From the NCBI GenBank assembly GCA_938034975.1, contig CALHNI010000001.1:1-64000 (forward strand): DNA of 64,000 nt. The letters are read 5' to 3'. The translations under genes were made by a program, and so were the position numbers. Positions 1 to 8,577 of this stretch are shown here, piece by piece. Below the pieces are notes generated by a model, which was given only the letters and a program-made list of their open reading frames with translations, did no database searches and was not told the origin of the DNA. The DNA is from Candidatus Goldiibacteriota bacterium (lineage in GTDB: Bacteria > Oederibacteriota > PGYV01 > DYJU01). How positions within the stretch are numbered: position 1 is the stretch's first letter; every line of letters starts with the position of its first letter.

Positions 1-14
1 ATTATTTTTAAATC

Positions 15-50
15 TCCCCTGCCTCCTCTTTTTAAAAGAGGGGGAAATGT
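15..50. repeat. GC-richer inverted repeat beyond the ispD operon
   Basis: A near-perfect hairpin CCTCTTTT-T-AAAAGAGG sits in a C-rich then G-rich context inside otherwise AT-rich DNA, about 70 bases beyond the ispD stop codon. It could be the transcription terminator of the long minus-strand operon, although no clean T-run follows it on that strand. It could also be one copy of a dispersed hairpin repeat. Nothing else is recognisable in the first 120 bases. Confidence 0.4.
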
Positions 51-120
51 ATATTATTTTCAATACTTTTAGTATATATTTTAATCTCTGTCTTCTTTCT
101 TTTTCATAGAACTTTTCACA

Positions 121-798
121 TTATCTTAACATTTTTAAAATTTTAAAATCCTGTTTTGTTGTTACCTTTATATTAATACCTTCATCTTCTATTATTTTCA
201 CCTTTAAACCTTTTTTTTCAAACAAAACAGCATCATCAGTTGGTTTTATTTTTTTTATATTTAACTGCGTGTAAAGTTCTGAAATCTTTTTAAAATTGAA
301 ACCTTGTGGTGTATGTGCGGTTCTTAAAAAATTTCTATCTTCTGTTTTTACAATAAAATCTCCTGATATTTTTTTTATTGTAAAATCTATTTTTTTAACA
401 GGTATACAAGCATAATTATATTTTAATTCAACAATAATTTTTTTTATCAATTCTTTATTAAAAAATGGCCTTGCTCCATCATGTATTAAAATATTTTCTG
501 GCTTATGTTTTTTTAAAAACTCTATTGCATTGTAAACAGAATCGTATCTTTGCTTACCTCCTTTTATCACATCAATTACTTTTTTATAGTTATACTTTTT
601 TATGATCCTTTTCTTTACATAATCAATATACTTTTTTTCTACAACAACCAAAATACCATCTATATATTTAGAAACTTCAAAATTTTTAATTGCATGCGCA
701 ACAATTTCCATACCATTTATTTTCAAATATTGCTTTGGCAAACGACTGTTAAATCGTTTTCCTTTTCCAGCTGCAACAACAACTGCAATATTTTTCAT
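121..798 (-). CDS. ispD: 2-C-methyl-D-erythritol 4-phosphate cytidylyltransferase
   Basis: IspD transfers CMP from CTP to methylerythritol 4-phosphate, the third step of the non-mevalonate isoprenoid pathway, in the cytoplasm. The 225-residue length is normal. The N-terminal nucleotide-binding signature AAGKGKRF (residues 9-16) is followed by LPKQY. GGKQRYDSVYNA, HDGARPF and TPQGF, all typical of the family, follow in order. Its start overlaps the stop of the PIN/TRAM gene by 4 bases (ATGA), so the two are translationally coupled. It is the last gene of a 12-gene minus-strand run. The radA-yacL-ispD order matches Bacillus-type neighbourhoods, but ispF does not follow here. Confidence 0.95.
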   Translation of the reverse strand: MKNIAVVVAAGKGKRFNSRLPKQYLKINGMEIVAHAIKNFEVSKYIDGILVVVEKKYIDYVKKRIIKKYNYKKVIDVIKGGKQRYDSVYNAIEFLKKHKPENILIHDGARPFFNKELIKKIIVELKYNYACIPVKKIDFTIKKISGDFIVKTEDRNFLRTAHTPQGFNFKKISELYTQLNIKKIKPTDDAVLFEKKGLKVKIIEDEGINIKVTTKQDFKILKMLR

Positions 799-1499
799 CT
801 GCGATTTCCTTCTACTTTTGCAAAAATTAATCTGCCGGCATCTGTCTGCAAAACATTGGTAACAACCGCTTCAACTCTCTTTCCTATGAATCTTTTTGCA
901 TTATCAACCACTATCATAGTGCCGTCATTTAAATATGCAACTCCCTGGTCTTTTTCCTTGCCTTCCTTCATTATTTTTATATTTATTCTTTCACCAGGTA
1001 AAAAAATAGGTTTTATTGCGTTTGACAAATCATTTATATTTAAAACCTTTACGTTTTGAATCTCGGCAACCTTGTTCAAATTATAATCATTTGTAATTAT
1101 CTTTGCATTTAACTCTTTTGCCAAAGCAACGAGTTTTTCATCAACCTGTTTTATTTCAGGATAATCTTTTTCAATTATTTTAACTTCAACATTTGAACAT
1201 TTTTTTATACTGTTTATAACATCAAGTCCTCTCCTGCCTTTGCTCCTTTTTAAATTATCCCCTGAATCAGCAATGTGTTGAAGTTCCTGTAAAATAAAAC
1301 GCGGCAGAATGATAGTTCCTTCTATAAACCCGCCTTCACATATATCTGCTATTCTGCCATCTATTATAGCGCTTGTATCCAGAACTTTAAGGGATAATGT
1401 TTTTCTTTTTATTTTTCCTTTATAAATTATAAACTGAATAATTACAATTATAAAAGGAATAACTGCGCCTAAAAGTAAATAAAAATATTTTTCCTGCAT
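795..1499 (-). CDS. membrane-anchored PIN-TRAM domain protein (YacL-like)
   Basis: This 234-residue protein has one N-terminal membrane segment (about residues 5-25), a PIN nuclease-type domain (about 38-150) and a C-terminal TRAM domain (about 166-228). The PIN start LDTSAIIDGRI carries the first conserved acidic residue, and LPRFILQELQ and ITNDYNLNKVA are typical of YacL-like proteins. TRAM domains bind RNA, so a membrane-tethered RNA-processing or RNA-binding role is likely, but the substrate is unknown. It lies 3 bases after radA and overlaps ispD by 4 bases, the common radA-yacL-ispD arrangement. Domain assignment is firm; the function is inferred from the family. Confidence 0.9.
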   Translation of the reverse strand: MQEKYFYLLLGAVIPFIIVIIQFIIYKGKIKRKTLSLKVLDTSAIIDGRIADICEGGFIEGTIILPRFILQELQHIADSGDNLKRSKGRRGLDVINSIKKCSNVEVKIIEKDYPEIKQVDEKLVALAKELNAKIITNDYNLNKVAEIQNVKVLNINDLSNAIKPIFLPGERINIKIMKEGKEKDQGVAYLNDGTMIVVDNAKRFIGKRVEAVVTNVLQTDAGRLIFAKVEGNRR

Positions 1500-1502
1500 A
1501 AT

Positions 1503-2861
1503 TTACTCACCTCCTTTCTTTATTATATTAGAAATTTCAATAATGTTTTTTATTTTTATAATATCAAGTTTTGTATTTTTAATTTTTGTTTTTTCAGGAA
1601 TTATGCATTTTTTAAATCCTAATTTTTCTGCTTCTGAAATTCTGGCATCCATTAAATTTACTGGTCTTATTTCACCGTCAAGTCCGAGTTCGCCAATAAA
1701 AATCAAATCTGTTGGTATTTTTATGTTTTTAAAACTTGAATAAATAGCAGCAGCAATCCCGAGATCAGCTGCTGTTTCAAAAATCCTTATTCCGCCTGAA
1801 ACATTTACAAATATATCCTGATTTTCAAGGTGTAAATTTAATTTTCTTTCCAGTATTGCAACTATTATAAGGAACCTGTTGTAATCAACTCCTATTACTG
1901 TCCGTTGCGGTACACCAAAATTTCTTCTTGAAGTTAATGCCTGAATTTCAAGTAAAAGCGGCCTTGTGCCTTCCATTATTGTTACAATGCCACTTCCTGC
2001 TTTTTCTTTTTGGATGTTATCAAGAAATATTTTTGAAGGACTCTTTATTTCTAAAAGTCCAAAAGATGTCATCTCAAAAATTCCTATTTCATTAACTGAA
2101 CCAAATCTGTTCTTGACAGAACGCAGAATTTTAAACTGATGGTATTTTTCTGCTTCAAAATATAAAACAGTATCAACCATATGCTCTAATATTTTAGGTC
2201 CTGCTATTAAACCTTCTTTTGTGATGTGACCTATAATAAAAATTGGGATATTAAGTTTTTTCGCAGTATATAATATCTGGGCACAACTTTCTCTTACCTG
2301 ATTCACAGAACCAGCAAGGGAATCCATTGTTTCTTTATAAACTGTTTGTATTGAATCAATAATAACAAGTCCGGGGTTTTCTTTTTCTATTATGTTGACT
2401 ATTTTTTCAACACCTGTTTCTATAATCAAAAATAAATTTTTGGAATTTATATTTAATCTGTTTGCCCTTAATTTTATCTGTGCTTCTGATTCTTCTGCCG
2501 AAAAATAAAGAGTTTTGTTCCCCTGATCCGCAACTTTACCTGCAACAGTCAAAGCCAAAGTGGATTTACCCGCACCAGGTTCGCCACCCATTAAAACAAG
2601 GGAACCTTTTACAATTCCACCACCTAATACCCTGTCAAATTCTTCTATACCTGTTACTAATCTTTGTTCATCATTTATCTTTATATCTGTCAAAGAACTT
2701 ATTTTACTTTCCTGAAATTTTCTGTATGAATCTTCCTGTTTTTTTTCAATGATTTCTTCTTCATAAAAAGTATTATACTGACCACATGAAGGACATTTGC
2801 CTAACCATTTTAAAGAAGAATATCCGCAATTGCTGCAAAAAAACTCTGTGTTTTTTTTCAT
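1503..2861 (-). CDS. radA: DNA repair protein RadA (Sms)
   Basis: RadA is a RecA-like ATPase that helps branch migration and processing of recombination intermediates. The 452 residues show the full architecture. There is an N-terminal zinc finger with Cys9, Cys12, Cys23 and Cys26 (CSNCG...CPSCG). A RecA-like core follows, with Walker A GGEPGAGKST at 92-101 and the RadA-specific KNRFGS motif near residue 250. The C-terminal domain is Lon-protease-like. Length and motifs are complete, so the gene should be active. It lies 3 bases downstream of thrS and 3 bases upstream of the PIN/TRAM gene, within the long minus-strand operon. Confidence 0.96.
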   Translation of the reverse strand: MKKNTEFFCSNCGYSSLKWLGKCPSCGQYNTFYEEEIIEKKQEDSYRKFQESKISSLTDIKINDEQRLVTGIEEFDRVLGGGIVKGSLVLMGGEPGAGKSTLALTVAGKVADQGNKTLYFSAEESEAQIKLRANRLNINSKNLFLIIETGVEKIVNIIEKENPGLVIIDSIQTVYKETMDSLAGSVNQVRESCAQILYTAKKLNIPIFIIGHITKEGLIAGPKILEHMVDTVLYFEAEKYHQFKILRSVKNRFGSVNEIGIFEMTSFGLLEIKSPSKIFLDNIQKEKAGSGIVTIMEGTRPLLLEIQALTSRRNFGVPQRTVIGVDYNRFLIIVAILERKLNLHLENQDIFVNVSGGIRIFETAADLGIAAAIYSSFKNIKIPTDLIFIGELGLDGEIRPVNLMDARISEAEKLGFKKCIIPEKTKIKNTKLDIIKIKNIIEISNIIKKGGE

Positions 2862-2864
2862 AAA

Positions 2865-4775
2865 CTATATATTTAAATCTTTCTTTTCTATCTTTTCAAT
2901 AAGCATATTTAAAAACTCATCTATTTTAACATCTTTTTTTTCTTCGCCTGTTCTTTTTCTGACTGAAACAACATTTTTTTGCTGTTCTTTGTCACCTATT
3001 ATTAACATAAACGGAATTTTCTGTAAAGTTGAATTTCTTATCTTGGCGCCTATAGTTTCATTTGCATCATTTAAAATTGCTCTTATCTTTTTTTCTTTTA
3101 ACTTTTTTAATAAATTTTCCGCGTAATCTTTTACTCTTTCTGTTATAGTAAGTAATGCAACCTGAACTGGAGAAAGCCATAAAGGGAATGCCCCTTTATA
3201 ATGTTCTATTAAAACACCAAAAAATCTTTCAAATGACCCTAGCAATGCCCTGTGTATCATTATTGCTCTGTGTTCTTTCCCATCTTCACCTATATATTTT
3301 ACATCAAACCTTTCCGGCATATTAAAATCAACCTGGATTGTTGAACATTGCCATGTCCTGTTTAATGCATCCTTTATCTTTATATCAATCTTTGGTCCAT
3401 AAAATGCACCCCCACCTTCATCTATATCATATTTTAAACCTGCTGTTGAAAGTGCTTTTTTTAATGCTTCCTCTGCAAGTTTCCATACTCTTGCTTCTCC
3501 TATTGCGTCTTTTGGTTTTGTACTTAAAAATACTTCATATTCATAAAAACCAAAAGTTTTTAAAACAAAAGTTATCAAATCAATCACATTTATTATTTCC
3601 TGTTCCAATTGTTCTTCTGTCATAAAAATGTGAGCATCATCCTGGGTAAATCCCCTTACTCTCATTAACCCATGCAATACCCCGGATTTTTCATATCTGT
3701 AAACAGTCCCTAATTCACACCACCGTATAGGAAGTTCCCTGTAACTTCTCAAAGTTGATTTATAAATTAAAATATGAAAAGGGCAATTCATAGGTTTTAT
3801 AAGATATTCCATTTCATCCATTTCCATGGAAGGATACATGTTTTCTTTATAAAAACTCGTATGCCCGGATATATTCCATAAATCAATTTTGGCAACATGT
3901 GGGGTATATAAAATTTCATAGTCCCTTTTTAAATGTTCCTCGCGCCAGAAATCTTCAATTTCTTTTCTTATTATTGCACCTTTGGGGTGCCAGTATATAA
4001 GCCCTGGTCCAAACTCATCATGAGTTGAAAACAAATCCAGTTCTTTGCCTAATTTTCTGTGATCGCGCTGTTTTGCTTCTTCAAGACGCTTTATATAATC
4101 ATCAAGCATTTTTTTATCCGGAAAAGAAATTCCATAAATTCTCTGTAACATTTTATTTTTTTCATCTCCACGCCAGTATGCACCGGCAAGTTTTAATAGT
4201 TTAATACTTTTTATTTTTTTTGTATTATCAATATGCGGACCTCTGCAAAGATCAACAAAATCTGCTGTTTTGTATATACTTACTTTACCATCTTTTATTT
4301 CATTTAGAATTTCAACTTTATAATTTTCACCTGCTTTTTCAAACATATCCTTTGCTTTTTGTATATCAATTTCTTCACGGATAAATTTATGTCCTTCATC
4401 TATAATTTTTTCCATTTCTTTTTCTATTTTTAAAAGATCCTCTTCTGTAAATGGGCTTTTTTTATCAAAATCATAATAAAAACCTTCTGAAATAGCAGGT
4501 CCTATTGTGACTTTTACTTCGGGAAATAATCTTTTTACCGCAGCAGCCATTATATGAGACGTGCTGTGCCAGTAAACTTCTTTACCTTCGTCATTGTTAA
4601 AAGTTACTGGAATTATCTCTCCAGATTCAGAAATTGATGCAGTAAGGTCAAAGAGTTTATTATTTATTTTTGCAACAATAATTTCTTCTGTATTTTCTTT
4701 TGCCATTTTAAAAAAATCCATGAAATTAATATCTTTGACTTCATATTTTTTATTTTTATAAACTATCTCAGGCAT
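2865..4775 (-). CDS. thrS: threonyl-tRNA synthetase
   Basis: This class II aminoacyl-tRNA synthetase charges tRNA-Thr. The 636 residues comprise an N-terminal TGS domain (about 1-60), the editing domain beginning with the zinc-type motif HSTSH (His70, His74), the catalytic core and a C-terminal anticodon-binding domain. Family hallmarks include MNCPFH, RVRGFTQDDAHIF, GGGAFYGPKIDI and HRALLGSFERF. Length is normal and no catalytic motif is missing. It starts 23 bases after rex and ends 3 bases before radA. No T-box leader is visible upstream because rex precedes it directly, so it is probably transcribed with the operon. Confidence 0.97.
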   Translation of the reverse strand: MPEIVYKNKKYEVKDINFMDFFKMAKENTEEIIVAKINNKLFDLTASISESGEIIPVTFNNDEGKEVYWHSTSHIMAAAVKRLFPEVKVTIGPAISEGFYYDFDKKSPFTEEDLLKIEKEMEKIIDEGHKFIREEIDIQKAKDMFEKAGENYKVEILNEIKDGKVSIYKTADFVDLCRGPHIDNTKKIKSIKLLKLAGAYWRGDEKNKMLQRIYGISFPDKKMLDDYIKRLEEAKQRDHRKLGKELDLFSTHDEFGPGLIYWHPKGAIIRKEIEDFWREEHLKRDYEILYTPHVAKIDLWNISGHTSFYKENMYPSMEMDEMEYLIKPMNCPFHILIYKSTLRSYRELPIRWCELGTVYRYEKSGVLHGLMRVRGFTQDDAHIFMTEEQLEQEIINVIDLITFVLKTFGFYEYEVFLSTKPKDAIGEARVWKLAEEALKKALSTAGLKYDIDEGGGAFYGPKIDIKIKDALNRTWQCSTIQVDFNMPERFDVKYIGEDGKEHRAIMIHRALLGSFERFFGVLIEHYKGAFPLWLSPVQVALLTITERVKDYAENLLKKLKEKKIRAILNDANETIGAKIRNSTLQKIPFMLIIGDKEQQKNVVSVRKRTGEEKKDVKIDEFLNMLIEKIEKKDLNI

Positions 4776-4798
4776 CTTAAATTATTTCCTCCATTTAA

Positions 4799-5428
4799 TT
4801 AAATTTTGTTTATAACAAAATATGTCAGTTGTTCAAGTTCAAGGGAAATGTCAACATTTCTTATTTTAAAATTTTCATCCGCCACCAAATATTTTCCTGC
4901 AAAATTTAAAACACCTTTGATTTTAGTTTTTTTTAACCTGTCAATTATTTCCTGCACAGCAGTTTTCGGCGTTGTTAATATTATAATTTCTATTTTTTCT
5001 TTTTTAATTATTCTTTCCAGTTCATCAATACTATATATATTAATTCCATCTATCTCCCATCCTATCTTATCAGGAGAATTATCAAAACCGGCGATTATCT
5101 TAAAACCCCTTTCTTTAAATCCAGCATAGGTAAGCAGAGCTCTTCCCAGATTCCCGATTCCAATTATCGCAACCTTCCATAATTTATGGGTTCCAAGTAT
5201 TTCTGATATTTTATAGCGTAAAATCTCAACATTGTATCCTAACCCTCTTCTTCCAAACTTCCCAAAATATGAAAGATCTTTCCTGACCTGGGCCGAATTT
5301 AAACCAACAAGGGCAGCAAGTTCTTTAGAAGAAATAAAATTAATTTTTGTTTCAGAAAGTTCTATAAAACATTTAAGATACAATGACAATCTGTTTATTG
5401 TTGTTTTAGGTATATTGATATTTTTCAT
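4799..5428 (-). CDS. rex: redox-sensing transcriptional repressor Rex
   Basis: Rex represses fermentation and respiration genes when the NADH/NAD ratio is low. The 209 residues show an N-terminal winged helix with SSKELAALVGLNSAQVRKD followed by SYFGKFGRRGLGYNV, the classic Rex DNA-binding region. A Rossmann domain with GIGNLGRALL follows. Its presence implies redox-controlled fermentative metabolism. It overlaps the S1-domain gene by 4 bases and lies 23 bases upstream of thrS. No Rex-type palindrome (TTGTGAA-N4-TTCACAA class) was noticed near the operon start, so its targets are probably elsewhere. Confidence 0.96.
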   Translation of the reverse strand: MKNINIPKTTINRLSLYLKCFIELSETKINFISSKELAALVGLNSAQVRKDLSYFGKFGRRGLGYNVEILRYKISEILGTHKLWKVAIIGIGNLGRALLTYAGFKERGFKIIAGFDNSPDKIGWEIDGINIYSIDELERIIKKEKIEIIILTTPKTAVQEIIDRLKKTKIKGVLNFAGKYLVADENFKIRNVDISLELEQLTYFVINKI

Positions 5429-7047
5429 TTTTTATCTTCTTTATTTACATTCTCAAAATTTATTATATCGTTCATTTTAAATGAATGCTCATGCGTTTTT
5501 ATGTATTCATCAAGTTGTTTTTTTTCCTCTGTTTTTTCACTTTCCGGTAAAGTTAAAAAAACCTTTTTATTTTCTTTGTCAATTTTTGTTATTTTTGCTT
5601 TTATTATATCGCCTTTTTTAAATGAGATATTTTTTATTTTTAAAGGCAATTTGCCATTAACACCTTCAATAATCTGACATATCATTTCTGCATTTTCAAA
5701 ATCCTGTATCTTAACATCAATCAATGTTCCCTCTTTGTATTTATTTAAAAAACTATTCCATGGATTTGTTGTTAATTGTTTTAAACCTAGAATCAATCTG
5801 AACTTATTTTTATCAATCTCAAGTATTTTAAATTCTTTTTTTTCACCTGTCTTTACAACTTCTTCTATTTTATTAAAATTAAACCAGGATATATCCTTTA
5901 TACTAACAAAAGCATCTATATTTTCCTCAAGTTCAACTTCCACTCCATGACCTTCTATTATCCTTTTTATACTTCCGATAACTCTTGCACCAACAGGATA
6001 TCTTTCTTCAATCTTACGCCAAGGATTTTCAAAACAACGTTTTATACTTAAAAAAATTATATTTGCCTGTTCATCATACTTTAATATAACTGTTTTTAAT
6101 TCTTCACCTATTTTGTACAAATCCGAAATATTATTTATTCTTTTTAGATAAGAAATCTCTGTGAGAGGGACAATTCCTACCATTTCTTCAGATATAGATA
6201 CTATTATTTTATCAACCATAATCTCTTTTATTTTAACATCTATTTTTTCTCCCGGTTTATTTGTTTCAATAAATTTTTTATAGGGATTTTCTTTTAATTT
6301 TTTTATGCTTAATAATAATTTGTCTGGTAAATTATTATTTATAACAATTGCTTCTGTTTCTTCGCCGACTTTAAATTTTTCAGCAAATCTTTCATAGATA
6401 TTCCACCTTATCTCAAAATCAGGTATAAAAGCTTCTTTATTTTCTTTTGTTACCAAAATCCCGTTTTCTTTTATTTCCTTTACAAAAACTTTTATTTTCT
6501 CGTTTAATGGAAATATTTTTTTTATTTCTTCTATTTCTTTTTTTTGTTGTTCAATAAAATAATCCTTATATGAAACAACAATATTTTTTCTTATTTCATC
6601 AAGTTGTATTATTTTTAAATTTATTTCTTTATTTAATATATCCCCGGTAAAAAATTTTGTATGAGACATTGGCAAAAATGCGGTTATATTAGCACCAAAA
6701 TCTACTATATATCCTCCTTTTATTGATCTTATAACCTTACCTTTTATATAACTTTTTTCTCTGAATGTTTTTTTTATATTTGAAAAAACATTACGCTTAT
6801 CAACCGCTATTTTAGATAACAAAACAAGTCCTTCCTGACTATCCGTATTTTTTATCATGACTTCTATTTCATCGCCTTCGTTTATTTTATCATAGAAATC
6901 ATATCTTTTTGTTTCTTCAATAGGGATTATCCCTTCTGTTTTATAATTAATATCTATATATATTTTCCCATCAATCTTTTTAATAATTTTCCCTTTTACA
7001 ACATTTCCTTCTCTTATACTTTGATAACTAATATTTTCATCCTGCAT
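5425..7047 (-). CDS. rpsA: S1-domain RNA-binding protein (30S ribosomal protein S1 type)
   Basis: The 540 residues consist of about six consecutive S1 OB-fold repeats, starting near residues 14, 98, 180, 265, 350 and 435. Each begins with a G-x-x-(V/I)-x-(G/V) strand, for example GNVVKGKI and KSYIKGKV. Six repeats and position directly after ispH match bacterial ribosomal protein S1, which binds mRNA and helps initiation. The repeats diverge, and the third and sixth are weakest, so some specialised function is possible. It lies 3 bases after ispH and overlaps rex by 4 bases. IspH-S1 adjacency, sometimes fusion, is known in other bacteria. Confidence 0.88.
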   Translation of the reverse strand: MQDENISYQSIREGNVVKGKIIKKIDGKIYIDINYKTEGIIPIEETKRYDFYDKINEGDEIEVMIKNTDSQEGLVLLSKIAVDKRNVFSNIKKTFREKSYIKGKVIRSIKGGYIVDFGANITAFLPMSHTKFFTGDILNKEINLKIIQLDEIRKNIVVSYKDYFIEQQKKEIEEIKKIFPLNEKIKVFVKEIKENGILVTKENKEAFIPDFEIRWNIYERFAEKFKVGEETEAIVINNNLPDKLLLSIKKLKENPYKKFIETNKPGEKIDVKIKEIMVDKIIVSISEEMVGIVPLTEISYLKRINNISDLYKIGEELKTVILKYDEQANIIFLSIKRCFENPWRKIEERYPVGARVIGSIKRIIEGHGVEVELEENIDAFVSIKDISWFNFNKIEEVVKTGEKKEFKILEIDKNKFRLILGLKQLTTNPWNSFLNKYKEGTLIDVKIQDFENAEMICQIIEGVNGKLPLKIKNISFKKGDIIKAKITKIDKENKKVFLTLPESEKTEEKKQLDEYIKTHEHSFKMNDIINFENVNKEDKK

Positions 7048-7050
7048 ATA

Positions 7051-7914
7051 TTATTTTTCTCCATATGATAAAATTTTGTTTATAACATTTTTTATAGATT
7101 CTTCTGATGTAGAAGCTCCGGCGCTTACACCAACTACTTTTTTATTTTTAAACCATAATTTTTTTAATTCTTTTTCAGATTCTATATGGTAAACATCTTT
7201 TAAAATTTCCTTGCAAATATCAAATAAGCGTCTTGTATTTGCACTATTTTTACCTCCTATTATTATCATAACATCTGCTTCTTTTGCAATACTTTTTGTT
7301 TCTTCTTGTCTTTTTTGGGTTGCATCACAAATTGTATTAAAAATTTTTATCTCCATAACTCCCTGATTTAATGCAATCTTCAATAAAGCACTTAAAAGAT
7401 TTTGAAATGTTTCAATATTTTGGGTTGTCTGTGAAACAATACCTATCTTTTTATCCAATTTTATGTTTTCTAAATCTTTTTCTGAACTTATCACCAATGT
7501 ATTATTTCCCGAATGACCAATAATTCCTTTTACTTCATAATGTTCTTTATCACCGATTACAACTATCTGGCAATTTTCAAGATTTAAAACTTTTACTATA
7601 TTATGTATTTTTTTTACATAAGGGCATGTTGTGTCAATTATTTTTACATTTTTATTTTTTAAAATTCTCTCTTCGTTTAAAGTAATACCATGTGCACTTA
7701 TTATTGCATATTCTCCATTCCTTATTTCATCAATTTTATCAACACATTTGATGCCACTGTCATTTAATTTTTTAACTTCCAGCGGGTTATGTATTATCTC
7801 ACGCAACATTTTAATTTTTTTACCTTTATGTTTTTCAACATTTTCAAAGGCAATTTCCATTGCTCTTTTTACACCGAAACAAAAACCAGCATTTTTTGCC
7901 ACTATGATTTTCAC
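7051..7914 (-). CDS. ispH: 4-hydroxy-3-methylbut-2-enyl diphosphate reductase
   Basis: IspH (LytB) is the [4Fe-4S] enzyme that makes IPP and DMAPP from HMBPP, the last MEP-pathway step. The 287 residues carry the three cluster cysteines in standard contexts: NAGFCFGVKRA (Cys12), DTTCPYVKKIH and NTICDATQKRQEE. SAHGI, HPEVKG-type and SAGAST-type motifs are also present (here HYEVKGIIGH and VSAGASTSEE). It overlaps plsC by 4 bases and is followed at 3 bases by the S1 gene. Together with ispD in the same run it shows that isoprenoids are made by the MEP route. Confidence 0.97.
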   Translation of the reverse strand: MKIIVAKNAGFCFGVKRAMEIAFENVEKHKGKKIKMLREIIHNPLEVKKLNDSGIKCVDKIDEIRNGEYAIISAHGITLNEERILKNKNVKIIDTTCPYVKKIHNIVKVLNLENCQIVVIGDKEHYEVKGIIGHSGNNTLVISSEKDLENIKLDKKIGIVSQTTQNIETFQNLLSALLKIALNQGVMEIKIFNTICDATQKRQEETKSIAKEADVMIIIGGKNSANTRRLFDICKEILKDVYHIESEKELKKLWFKNKKVVGVSAGASTSEESIKNVINKILSYGEK

Positions 7915-8576
7915 TTTTTAACTCCCTGTAAAAATTCATTTTTTAACTTTATTATTTCATTCATTAAAATTTTTGTTATCTCTTCATAATTTTCTTTTTT
8001 TGCTTCTTTTGTAAAAAAATCACTAAAATCCAAAGGTTTACCAAAAATAACAGTAACAGGAACAAAAATCCTCGGTAATTTCATTTTTTTTGAAAATGCC
8101 TTATATGTATTATGGATATACGCAGGAATCACTTTTACCTTTGAATTATATATAAGCATTCCAGCGCCTGGTTTTCCCTGTTTTATTTCACCATCTTCTG
8201 TTCTTGTTCCTTCCGGAAAAAAAACAACCACGTAACCTTCCTTTACTTTTTTTTCAAATTCAAACCATGCATTTCTGTCTATTGATCCACGCTTTATCGG
8301 AAAAGAGCCCCATTTTTTTAAAATAAAACCTGCTATTTTATTTCTGAATAAAGTGTGCCTTGCCATGAAAATACATTTCCTTTTCCATGCAGCCACGCCA
8401 ATAATCGGAGGATCCAAAAAACTCGCATGATTTGAAGCAATTATTACACCGCCTTTATCCGGAATATTTTCTACACCTTTTACTTTCAATCTATAAAAAA
8501 TTTTAAAAAGAACAAAAAAAGATATCTTACTTATCCAGTAAATCAAAAATTCAATTATATTTTCAATAAATTTCAT
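7911..8576 (-). CDS. plsC: 1-acyl-sn-glycerol-3-phosphate acyltransferase
   Basis: PlsC adds the second acyl chain to lysophosphatidic acid at the inner membrane. The 221 residues show a hydrophobic N-terminal segment, the catalytic HX4D motif in SNHASFLDPP, the glycerol-phosphate-binding motif FPEGTRTEDG, and a VIPAYIH segment typical of the family. It starts 1 base after aroA and overlaps ispH by 4 bases. In many bacteria cmk precedes plsC-ispH-rpsA; here cmk is absent and aroA takes that place. The acyltransferase fold is certain; acyl and head-group preference cannot be read from sequence. Confidence 0.92.
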   Translation of the reverse strand: MKFIENIIEFLIYWISKISFFVLFKIFYRLKVKGVENIPDKGGVIIASNHASFLDPPIIGVAAWKRKCIFMARHTLFRNKIAGFILKKWGSFPIKRGSIDRNAWFEFEKKVKEGYVVVFFPEGTRTEDGEIKQGKPGAGMLIYNSKVKVIPAYIHNTYKAFSKKMKLPRIFVPVTVIFGKPLDFSDFFTKEAKKENYEEITKILMNEIIKLKNEFLQGVKK

Positions 8577-8577
8577 T

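Noticed and set aside
550..1059. Plus-strand open frame of 169 codons opposite ispD and the PIN/TRAM gene
   Set aside because: It is antisense to two well-supported overlapping genes and its translation is Phe/Ile-rich with no family motif. Similar long antisense frames occur opposite many genes because AT-rich reading favours them.
4776..4798. T-box or other riboswitch before thrS
   Set aside because: Only 23 bases separate rex from thrS and no specifier or antiterminator structure fits.
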